A stretch of 64,000 bases of DNA. Source: Pleurotus djamor (lineage: Eukaryota > Basidiomycota > Agaricomycetes > Agaricales > Pleurotaceae). The number at the start of each line of letters is the position of its first letter. Position 1 is the first letter of the stretch. The notes beneath the pieces were generated by a model that saw only the letters and a list, made by a program, of their open reading frames with translations, ran no database searches and was not told the origin of the DNA. The DNA is taken from assembly GCA_029747585.1 (NCBI GenBank), contig JAPEVF010000120.1, forward strand, positions 39,158 through 103,157. Direction: 5' to 3'. The position numbers were made by a program, and so were the translations under genes. Of the stretch, positions 12,301-23,130 are shown piece after piece.

Positions 12301-13190
12301 CCGATCACATCCGTATCTAAACATTCTCATTCGCATGCTCGCAGCCTCGCACTAACCTAGCACCGTTTACTCACCTAGCACAGGTTACCGCCCGAACTCG
12401 AACTCCTACCCAAGCCTCGAAGCCTCCATACATCCTTCCTTCCTCCTTCGCCAGCACATCACCTAACCTAGCCCCGCTATCAGCGCTATCAAAGAATTGA
12501 TTTTTCGCGTTTGCGTTGATGATCATCTCAGTGATGCCATGGTACGCATCGCCGAGAGGAATGGACCACAGCACATTTAATAAACGAATGAACGAACCAA
12601 GATTACGACGGGGACGGGAGTAACGAGCGTGCTTTGGAATCGTACATAACACACGTAGCTGAACGCTGGCTTCTGGCTTACCTACCAGCAGTACCCGATG
12701 TCCAACTCAAATCCATCATCCACTCTCTATCCCTTCCATCATCCATCATTCGTCTCCCATCTCTTCCATCATCTACCCATCCATCTCCCATCTCATCCAT
12801 CTCATCCATCTTCTTCTCTCCCAACGATCCGGGATACACGCACCAACACACCTGAATACCCCAGAAAACGACATAAGAGGGAGTATAACCTGAAAGGGTA
12901 ATGATCAAAGAGGGAAAAAGGGAAAGAGAAAACTCTAACGCCGCCTCCTGATATGCCTTATATTCCTGACACCCCGCACCGCCTTCGATCCAGAATCCAG
13001 ACCTTTGAAGATTGAAGAAAATCCTTCCGTCGGTGCGATGGGACGTATTTGGGTAAAACGCAAACGCAAAGATTTTCCGTTGAATGAGGGAAATGAGGGA
13101 CGGAGGGTTGAGGCTGGAGGGTTGAGGATGCAGGATGGAAAGAGGATAGAATGAGGATACTCTAGAGGACACCGCCTCCGCCACTTCTAG
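9331..13190. repeat. Non-coding inner part of the left inverted arm
   Basis: No convincing gene was found. Several blocks match the right arm in reverse: about 10,120-10,200 with 25,270-25,340; 10,750-10,830 (TGATTGGGTGATTG) with 24,640-24,720; 11,370-11,540 (GGTCTAGACTG ... TTCCGTTGGCGG) with 24,030-24,150; and 12,925-13,190 with 23,131-23,320. It also holds an (AT)n microsatellite near 10,056-10,072 and an (ACGC)n run near 9,836-9,851. Longer open frames here are not conserved as frames in the mirrored copy. Confidence 0.65.
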
Positions 13191-15754
13191 ATTCAGAGGA
13201 ACCTGCATAGAATACGAGCCTGCGAAGGGGAGAGATGTGAATGGATAGAGTAAACGATAACGGAGTAGAGTATTGCTGGTGGTGGTATTTGCCTGAGCAG
13301 TGACCGAGTCTGAGTCGCTCCGTTCCGTTCCGAAACCGATCAAATTGTGTACTCGAGGTGGTCTTCGTATTTAGCATCGTGATTCGTTAGTAGTGGTGTA
13401 CGACAAACACAGTCGCTGGAGTGGAAAGTACGTTGACCTTTGAGGCCTAGGTACGTTTCGTAGATGGATCTCGGGATACTTACTTCTCCATCTTGTGGGC
13501 AGCGCTCCGCAGAAAGGCACACTACGCCGCTCGTCACATCAACCGACGGAGACAACGGGCGAAAGACACGATAGACCTGTCCTCATTCAGATTAGTAGCG
13601 GGGGATCGGGGTGCTTAGGTGGACGGTGGAGGGTCGATGCTTGATGGACGGTCTGGAATCTAGACCTCCAGTCTAACAAACAATACTTCCGTCCGCAGAC
13701 CTTGACTGAATCGACCCAAAGCAGAAGAAACGTCTTGGGGGGTTAAGAGGCTTGGAAGGGTAAAGATGGGTAAAAACGGTGGGTGTTCCTGGAACGTGGG
13801 GTAAATTGCCGTAGGCTCCTTGATTTTACTTTTTACGTTCCCTTTTACTCGTTATAGAGTAGCGCACCCTCGGAGAGTCCTGGACTGAGATTGGCTCGTC
13901 GACGTTTCAATTTGGACGGTTAGTCGGTTTTGTCGGTTTGGGCGGTTGTGATTGGGGGATTGGCAGCGGCAACGGCGACGGCGACGGTATTTTGAGAGTT
14001 CGGAGATTTAGCATGAGTTCATGTATCACGTACGCTATAATTTTAAACGGAAACGGACACGGAGAGAGGGATCCGCGTAGGCGATAAGGCCAACGCGAGT
14101 ACGACGTTTCGAACGCTGGCGTTTGGTATTGTGGTGGTGGTGAGTATGTATGTTTCGTTTTCGATGGGTAACGGAGAGATACTCATCAACTGCGTGGACG
14201 CATTCGATTGGCGTGATGAATGTTCATGTTCGTCGCAAAATTTACAATCAATGTGCTGGCCGCAAACCCACGTCTTGAACTTCTGATTATCGGTCTGAGT
14301 TGGTGAACAGCTCAGTTCGTCGGTGCCGTGTAATAGCAATGATAATAATGAATTGTCATCATCGTATGCATGATGCATCACATGGGTACGTGTTTTTGCG
14401 TTCGGCAGAGATACGGTTCTACACATAGATAACGCGGCCAACAAGAAAAGAAATCAAACCCAAACCAAACCGTTCACGGTGCCGAAGCCAAGCCCNAAAA
14501 AAATCCCAAGGGTGTTCGGTGGGTTTCTTCCTCTCCCATCTGTGTCACACGCTCCCCGCATGCCCCCAACATCACTTCCTCGCCAACCAGGGAGTAGCTG
14601 AGGAGAACCGAGAAATATGTGAGGCGGGTGAAGGTGAAAGGGCGGATGTGAGTGGATACGACGGGTAGTCTGTTTGTCACCCGTAGGCGTTGTGGAGCTG
14701 ATAACGTGGGTTTTTTGGTGCCTGACACACAAAAGTGTTCTTGGCGGCCGTTTATTCCGTCGATCATCAGCCTCACTTTCAGGAAAAAGGGGGCGAACAG
14801 AATGAACATAGAACCGCTCCCGCGATCGTCCTGCATGGAATTTCAAGGTACGAGAAGTTGGGATGGGTGGTATGTTCGAATTCGCGATGCTCGATTTACG
14901 TGAACTTTGAAGAGAGGTATGGTATGATACGGGTATGATACGGTATGCATGATGGGTATGGTGGGTGGGTTATAGAAGGAAAGATGAAGGAGACTCTGAC
15001 CGTTCCATGTGGAAGTTCTTCGGGGTGGAAAGGTCGTTCTTGTTGTTTTCATCTTTTTTTTTCGCGGGATTTTCCTTGGACATCGATTGGTCGGCTGCTT
15101 CCGTTGGATGAATCCGTCCACAACCTCACTCACTCCGTCAAGTTTTACGACCACCCATACCGTCGTCTCTATCAAAAGTCTAGCCCTCGTAAATTAAACT
15201 CTCTGCGTGTGTATGTTATGTTATGTTCGTACTTTCCCCGAAACGCGTTTTGGGGACGTCCTGTGTGGGGGGGGCTGGACTTGTGGCAGTGAAATGGGAT
15301 AACGAGAACACGAAAGAAGAGGAAAAAAAGATAGACATCGGGATAACGTTCCATCTGTCACTCGGAAACACACACGGGGGCACGGACCACAACCTCCGTC
15401 GGCCTCGTCTACCACAAGGGCCTAGAACCTCCCACAGGCAAAGAACCCGAGATAACGGTACAGATTGATTTTTTCATCATTTGAAACTCCGCTTAGAAGG
15501 GAGGAAGAAGCGGTGTGCCTGAGTTTGAGAGAAAAAGGCGCAAGGGGGAAGGAAAAGGTTAAAGTCGAGCTGGGAAATTTTACCCCTTGCTTTTTGTCCT
15601 AAGGCACCGTTCCTACCCAAATCTCCCCCTTCTTCCCCTCGACGCCAACAAAGGTTCCTTGCTCGTCGACGCTAACGACGAGCAAACACACTTGATCGCC
15701 ATCGACTACGGCGACGAAAAACGAGTTTTCTCCCGTAACCGCTCGTTTTTTCCT
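13191..15754. other. Intergenic, loop side of left arm
   Basis: No gene was recognised. The segment includes the upstream region of the intact transcription factor. An n near 14,496 sits beside an A run. Short frames on both strands have biased composition but no family resemblance. Confidence 0.45.
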
Positions 15755-15805
15755 TCCCTACTCCTTTCGTTTTTCCGTTTCCGGGTTCCTCTCTTATCGT
15801 CGTGC

Positions 15806-18680
15806 ATGGACTTGAACACTCAACCTGGTTATCATCATCACCAACAACATCAACAACAACAACGACACTCACCCACTTCATCGCCGACGCCGTCGCCCAC
15901 GTCCCCCTCCGCAATGGCCACGTCAACGACGACTCCTCCCTCTCCACCACCGCCATCAGCGTCTTCATCCAACCCCTCGATGGCCGTGTTGCCTAACTCG
16001 GCGTCAGCGTCTGCTGGTCCGTCTTCGAACAACCCGAATTCGAGGAGGTATCGACCGGCTCCTGCCAAGACGTTCCAGTGTCGGGGGTATGGAGAGTGTA
16101 GAATGGTCTTCAGCCGTTCGGAACATCTTGCCAGGCATATACGGTGCGTCCCCTTTCCTTCTCCTCCTTTGTATATGCAAATCTAACATGGTTGGATGAC
16201 AGGAAACACACCGGCGAACGCCCCTTCACATGCCACTGCGCGAAACAATTCTCCCGCCTCGACAATCTCCGTCAACACGCTCAGACCGTTCATTCCGATA
16301 AGCAGGAACAGAACGAACAGATGATGCGGGATTTGACGAGTTTGCATGCGAGTATGGCTGCGGCGAATAAGGCTTCGGGTGGGCGAAATGGACGGAGAGG
16401 TGGCGGTGGAGGAGGAGGTGGAAGTGCAGCGCAACAACAGCAGCAGCAGATGGAACATGAGCAGAGGATGGTGGAGATGGAACACGAGCAGCAGAATCAT
16501 GGGTTGGTCGTAACGACTGGTATGTCCCTTCCTCTCCTCTTCCTCCTCCTCGTACTCATCTTATCCCCCTCGTACTTGCAGGCTACTCCCACACGAACGG
16601 CCACCAAATGTCCGATATTCCCCTCGACATGAACGGTATGCCCATCAACGTCGGTCTCGGCGTTGGTGTTGGCATGGGCGAGATGGGCATGGGGATGGGT
16701 ATGATGGGTGTTCCCATGTCGGCTGGAAATGTTATGGGTATGCCTCTCGGCGTCGTGAAGCAGGAGGATATGGATATGGGACCCTCATCCGCGACACTCC
16801 TCCACCACCCTCATCATAACCACAACCACAACTCGAACTCGCATTCGCAGCAGCCGTCTCCAGTCGGAGGTACACATCCTTCTTCGAACGGGGCAGGGGG
16901 AGGGATCCTGTACCAGCCTCCAGCGTGGCACCAGCAGGCTCCGTCGCCTTCTCCGTCAAATGCGTCGGTTTCGACACCGGTGGTGGATACGATGATGGGA
17001 GGGTCGCCGACGAGTATGGATTCACCGCATTCGAGGCCGGGGTCGACGATTCACTCACATCCGTACGCGCATCATGCTCAGCATCCTCACCACCCTCAGC
17101 ACCAGCAGCATCACGCTCAGCAGCAGCGAGGAGGACAGCAGCGGTATCACGACCAGCAGCAACAGTTTCGTGAACAATCCTTTCGGGAGCAGCAATTTCG
17201 CGAACAGCAACAACAACATTCCTTTCGTGACCAACACCACCAGCACGCGCACCAACACCAACAGTCCTTTCTCGCCAACGGACACCACGGCCAGGGACAG
17301 GGACAGATCTCCCCCTCACCTACACCTCCCCTAAACCCTCACTCACACTCGCACCCTCATTCGCATCCTCACGCGCAAGCGCAGAGTCATAATCAATACC
17401 GACAACCTCAGAGGGGGTATTCGCATTCGATTTCACCCGAGACGTCGCCTAACGCACCTTCGTTTGCGTTTAACGTACATGGAGGGCATGGGCATGCGTC
17501 GAATTCGGGGTCTCCGCCGCCTCATCCCCATAATCAACACCATCCGCAGCATGGTCAAGGGCAGGGAGGAGGGCAGCTACATCTACCACCGCCTGCTCCG
17601 CATCCTTCGCACCCTGCACACCCACACGCTCAATCTTCTCAACAACATCCCTCCCAACATCCCTCTCATCCTTCCCAACAACCCCAACCGACTCAACAAC
17701 CCTTCACGCTCTCGCAGAGACCTGGATCGTCAGGTCTCTCAGCGTTCGGCTTGTCGAGTAATGCGTTTACGAATTACACCTTACCGGGGAGTTCGAGTTT
17801 GGGGATGGAGATTAAGGAGGAGGGGGAGGATGATGATGATAAGCTGGGACGCGACGAGGAGGAGGTGTCAAGGAGAGGTGTGGGGGAAGGGAGGAAACGC
17901 AGACGGTCGTCTTCTGAGTTTGACGGGAGCGCTGATGAGAGGAAAGACTCGAAACCTCTCGGAGGGAAGTCGACAAGGAACGCGAACGGTGTAAACGGCA
18001 CCTCCACCTCCACCACCACCTCCAACGCTACCTCATCATCATCACTCGCCTCTCTGGGACTCGGCGGAACAGCTTCACGACCAACCACCGCAGGAGGAAC
18101 CGTCCTCCCCCCTCTCAGCGCGGTCTTCGGCTCCGTCCTCCCCTTACCCATACCCACTTCTTCCTCATCGTCCAATGGCTTCGGTGGTGTATTTGGATCC
18201 ACGGGATTAGGTGGCTTGGGATCAGGTGGGAGTCGACCGAGTACCGCTACGCGGTACGGATTGGGGAGTAGCAGTGGGTTCGGTTTGGGGTTGGGATACC
18301 TCGGGACGAGTGGGTCGTCAAGCACGTTGGGTGGTGTGAGCTCGAATAGTGTCGGTGCGGATGGAGATAATCCGTTCTCGTTCAATCCACCCGGAACCAC
18401 CACCTCTACCTCGAATTCAACGTCAAATGCAAATGCTGGAACAGGAGGATCGCCACCGGTTGGGAGGATGAGGAGACCTGGGACGGGTGAGTATACACAT
18501 ACCTCTTCTTCGGGGTATTCGTATGGTCCTTCCTCTTCGAGTGTTTCGAATTCGGGGGGATATTATGGGTATGACCATATGGGCTCGAGCTCAACTGGCG
18601 TTGGCGGTGCGCTTGGTGGAGGAGGAGTGGTGGGGGGAGGAGGGGCGAACGGCGAGAGGGTTGTTGCGTTTGTTTATTGA
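15806..18680 (+). CDS. C2H2 zinc-finger transcription factor (Usv1/Rgm1-like fingers)
   Basis: Exons are 15806-16143, 16203-16519 and 16582-18680; introns are 59 and 62 nt with GTGCGT/CAG and GTATGT/CAG borders. The product is about 917 aa. Residues 1-85 are His/Gln- then Ser/Thr/Pro-rich. Finger 1 uses C92, C98, H111 and H115 (around [18 protein letters not shown]); finger 2 uses C123, C125, H138 and H143 ([14 protein letters not shown]). The rest is disordered: Gly-rich, His/Gln-rich repeats, acidic EEGEDDDD, a basic [12 protein letters not shown] patch that may be a nuclear signal, then Ser/Gly-rich to AFVY. The finger pair resembles the yeast Usv1/Rgm1 type by motif memory, so it is a nuclear DNA-binding regulator with unknown targets. 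A perfect GTGAGT donor at 18,487 offers an alternative C-terminus (see the entry at 19,729). Confidence 0.85.
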
Positions 18681-19728
18681 TTTTTTTTTCTTTTCTTTTT
18701 TCNTTTTTTCAAGTCCCTCTTTTCTTTTCAAGCTTTCTTTTGGGTTTCTCGGGTTCACATTTGGCGTCGTCTCCCCCATTCATTCCCATCTTCGTTCTAT
18801 CTCTCATCATCATCTACCGGGCGGTCTATTTCTTTTCGTTACCATACGAGTCTGTTGAATTATTACCTATTATTTCCTTGGGTTTTTCTTCCTCTCTTCG
18901 CGTGGACTATCCGCTACTTCATCTCATTCTTTCCTTGTTGTTTTTCTTTGGGTTTTCGGTTTGCTTTGGGCTTCGTGTTATACTACTATATCCTCCCTCA
19001 TCTACTTCCTACTTTCTTCATTCCAAACGCACACACGCGAACGCGTTCGTTTGTACGATATACTTCGACTATTTCCCAATCACNTTTCTTTTTATCACCT
19101 TTCGTTTCACCTCTTCATTCCTTCGCCGTCCTTTCCTTGCTTTCTTCGCACCCTCTCCGCCGCCGTTGCCTCTCTCCCCGTGTACATGTACACCAAATCT
19201 ATCGAAAACACGAAACGAACGAAATCCATCTTATATACCAAAACCTATCTTACGATTGTATCTTCTTTTTTGCTTAATCTCATCTTCCTTTTTCCATTCC
19301 TCTTGCTTCTTTCCCTTTTCTTTCGTTTTGTTTTTGTGCGCAACAACCCTCTCTCTGCCTCTGCCTCTACCTTATGGACGCGGACGCGGATTTCGCAACG
19401 AATATTCAAAGAATTCAATGATCCAAATTTGTATCCGTGTCCCCTCCTCCCCGTGAAGTCTCCTTCCAACGTCAACGTCAGCTCTGAGAGTCTTGAGCCC
19501 TAAGCCAATATCCCATTGAGTCCCCCTTCGTTCTTGTTCGCCTTGCTTTTCCGTGTTTTTCTGTGTCTTCTTTGTGTGAACCGAACGCTGATCTTCTTTT
19601 CTTTGTTTTTTTTCTATGTCCCTTTCGAACGTCTTCTTTGATCGTTCCTTCAAACCCCTCGTCATCCTCAACGTCAACGTCAACCTATCCGTATGCCGTA
19701 TACTCGTTCGTACCTGGACGTTCAACAG
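18681..19728 (+). other. Pyrimidine-rich 3' region or long intron of the transcription factor
   Basis: About 1 kb of T/C-rich sequence follows the FVY stop. It is present in both duplicated copies with irregular indels, so it is not constrained as coding. It may be a 3' UTR and intergenic spacer, or most of a 1,242-nt intron (18,487-19,728). Long frames on it are composition artefacts. Confidence 0.6.
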
Positions 19729-20891
19729 CTGGTGCCCTCGGCGTCAACTTCGACTACGACTACGGCACCGAATCGCGTCCTCAATCACGCAGACTATCCG
19801 TCATGGAACTCTGCAACGACGGGAGCGCTTCCTCCACCGCCGCCGCTGCGGCTGGTATTGGTTTGGAAAACGGCGCTGGTGGTGGTGCTGGGACGGGTTT
19901 GGGGACGTTCCTCCTTGGTTTAGGTGGTACAGGAGGGAGTCCGAGACCTACGACGAGCTCGGGTGGAGTTGCTAGTGGTGTCAGCGCGATGGTTTTGCAG
20001 GATTTGAGCAGCGGGAGCGGTTCGGGAAGTGATAGCGAGAGCGTCAAGATCCCCGCTGGAGGAAGTGGATTGCAGAATGGGAACCGAAGAGCACCACCGC
20101 CCGAGTTGATGCTTTCACGGTCGTTGAGTACGTCGAGTGCCAGTTCCGCTGGCTCGAGCGTACTCCCGATGGGACCTGGAGGTGCGATTAGGAGGGTTGC
20201 GAGTGGTGTTGGTATGGCTGGCGCGAGGGCTTCGCCTGTCACGGCTTCGTCGATCCACTCGCCTATGCTCCAGCAACAACAGCAACATCAACAAGCGGCA
20301 CAGCGTGGAGGACCTCCCAGTGGTGGTTTCGGCTACGGATTCGAAGGTCCTGGGGGTATGCCTTCCCCCGCTGGCTCCGTCATCTCCATCTCCTCCTCGA
20401 ATAGCATGGGTGGAGGAGGTGGTGGGTACGAAGCAAGCTATACGTACCACCGACGAGCGAGCGGCTTACTCCCTATCGACGCTACGTCGTCGTCTTCCCC
20501 GCTGCCTTTTGATCATCCTGGCGCTTCGCCGTCGCCGTTTATGCACTCTGCTGCTGCCGCTGCTGCTAGTGCGAGGAATACGCCTACGCCTGTACATTTC
20601 GCGAACCAGCAACATGCTTCGAATGCTCGGATGTATACTGGTCCTGGTGGGAGTCGTGCAGCAAGTCGAGCGTCAGGTGGTGGACCTATGTCCTTAGGTC
20701 TGGTCGGTGTTGGTGTAGGACCAGGTGTAGCTGGAGGAGGAGGAGGGTTCCACCCACCGTCGTCACCGTTCTATGACCAGTCGCCTGGTGGGAACGTCGT
20801 GCTTGACTCATCGCCGACTTCGTTTGAGTTTACGGCTGGTGGTGCTGGGTCGGGTGGTGCTGCTGGGTATGGTGTTGGTGGTAACATGTGA
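19729..20891 (+). CDS. Ser/Gly/Ala-rich coding stretch, possible last exon of the transcription factor
   Basis: The open frame ends at TGA 20,889-20,891 and carries GVNFDYDYGTE, SRRLSVMELCNDG and long Gly/Ser/Ala/Pro-rich disordered tracts. The first in-frame ATG is the M of MELCNDG (19,803), which would cut the best motif in half, so an upstream exon is likely. An AACAG acceptor at 19,724-19,728 joins in phase to the consensus donor at 18,487 in the zinc-finger gene (853 codons plus 1 nt, then 388 codons with the stop). That predicts a 1,240-aa form. The alternative is a separate short protein starting at 19,803. I do not recognise a domain. Confidence 0.55.
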
Positions 20892-23130
20892 GGAGGAGTC
20901 GATGAAGACCGTAGGCTTGTTTCCCTGGTCCTCCTCCGGGTCGACGTTCCATTTCTTCTTCCCATGTTCATCCCTTCCCCCTTAACTCGTTTTGACTGTT
21001 TTCGTCTGGTCGGTTGGATTGGATACTTCGGCTTCTCTTCCTTCTGNTTTTTTTTCATTTACAATTGTTTCGAGAGAAGTTGGACTATATACTTCCTCTC
21101 CGCGCTATACTTTCTCCATCCTCTCCTTCCCACATGCACAAGTACCATATTAGCCTCATCGCAATATTTCGATCTTCACTCCCAATTATCCTTATCCATT
21201 TCAACGTCTTTATCGTCTCCCCGTTCCTCATTCCTCGGTCGGTATATAGTTTACAATCTTCTGGTATTATAGGATATAACATTGCTTTTTATCTGCCTTT
21301 CCAAGGTCTTGACTTTTCGAGACCGTCCCTTCCTTTCGTCCAATCCCACATATCGTTCCTGTTTTGTTTTACTATCCCAATACTCTACGCACTCCCTCAT
21401 CCAAAATGTACATCCCGTGTCTGTGTTCATGGTCAAGTGCTCGACAATCATCCCTTTCTTTTCTTCGTGCCTTTCTTCACGCAAAGTGCTCGTGTCCCCT
21501 CCCCTTGCATTCCTCTTTCGCGCTGAATATACTTGGATTTATTTGTGTAAAGGTCGTTCATATAGTCTATCTTATTGGTCTTCACAACCGTGCTCACATG
21601 TCTATCTTTATCTATACACACATATTGTTGTTCTGGCTTCGTGCCAGTGCTCATGGCACCGTCCCTTCGTTCCTCATTTTCCGCGATCTCTCCCTTCACT
21701 TCTCATAGCTCCTCTGGGTTTATTGTCTCCCTTCCGCGTCCGCACACACGCCTTTCAAATGCTTGTTTATTCTTCCCCTTCATCCGTACATACATACCCT
21801 TGGATTTCTCAACTCCATACCCTCAATCTCTCAGGCTTTTCCTTTTGTCCAACTCGGTAATCACACACACACTCCAATAGTCCTCTCCCATGTATCATAC
21901 TGTACCTCCAATTGTCATTGCCATTCTACCTGTAACCGCATGTCTTCGCTTCCCCAAAAATACTCAACTGACTCCCGTTACCGTTCGGATGGCCCCGAAC
22001 ATGAACGTTGAACGGCAACATCCAACCAGTGATCACGAAACGTACGCCATCATACCGTACCACGAACCAAGCGTTGTGGATAGAAAAAGGTACACAACTG
22101 GATTTGTCTTTTTTGACAAATGACATGTTCAACTTCGATCATTGTGCCGTTTTTTGAACATTCGACCGTTCAAAGCCGTTCAGGTCCCACCATTCAGGAC
22201 AGAAGGGAACGTGGACCACCATGATCTTCTTCCGCGATACGCTGCCGGTCATCCAATGGTCACAGCGCCGTAATCCATAATCCTTTACCGATGATTCGGG
22301 AAATGCGACTACGTTGTCGAAGTCCAAAGTGCCAACAAGTTTCTCAGTACCCACTCAGAACTCGACGTCGAGTTCACACCATACTCACCAAATTGCTACC
22401 CGGTCTTATCTACGCCTTTCGCAAGTCGCAGTCCCGTTGAATACTTACGACAGGCAGTCCTGCGGTACCTCATGGCCTCAACGGTTCTTGTTTTCATTTC
22501 ATTCTGTCCATCATCGACATCACTTCTCTCCGTCGGTGTGTCTGGATTGTCGAAGGTCGTCCCATGACATCTGCCAGGCACAAGGTACACCCTCACGGCA
22601 TTGAGAGATTCAGGGTGGGGAAAGATACAGATACGCCGAGATTGAATCTGTCTTCTCCCGTCTTGGGAATAAGAGTGCTTCCCACCTCGACGGGGAGACT
22701 TGTCACGAGGATGGAGAGACGTGGATAAAGGTATTTGGCTATCACTCCCCCCGACTGTTCACGACGATGTGTCCGTTTACCAGGTAAAACGCGCTGAATA
22801 CGGTGTCTTACTCATGTGTTCCTTCCCAGTGGTTAGGACTCACTGATCACTCTCACCCGCGCTCATTGGCACGCTCACGCTTAAGATATAAATACCTCTC
22901 AAACCTCTCGCGCGTCACGGTATTCTGAGAATAACCAAGAATTGGAGTACAGGTAACTTGACCACGCATTCGCTACATACTCCTCGAACCTAGTGAACGA
23001 CCACGCAGTTCACATCACCCTGCCATTGCCAACATACCGAGCCGGTCTACGGGAACCCTGGGTCTCTTTCTCGCACTTCGCCATCAACTTCTTTCCACTT
23101 TCGACCGTCCAAGTCTTCGGGTCCATGAGG
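20892..23130. other. 3' region and intergenic spacer, no gene seen
   Basis: The region starts with a T/C-rich stretch typical of a 3' UTR and contains an n beside a T run (21,047). Overlapping frames on the plus strand are shadows of pyrimidine richness. No motif-bearing gene was recognised. Confidence 0.45.

Larger units (their letters stand above)
15755..19842 (+). repeat. Right arm of inverted transcription-factor duplication
   Basis: This is the reverse-complement relative of 1-4,038. It carries the intact copy of the gene, while the left copy carries the lesions. The arm's similarity runs through the 1.2 kb region after the stop codon into the RRLSVMELCNDG coding stretch, where the left copy leaves the window. 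Confidence 0.9.
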
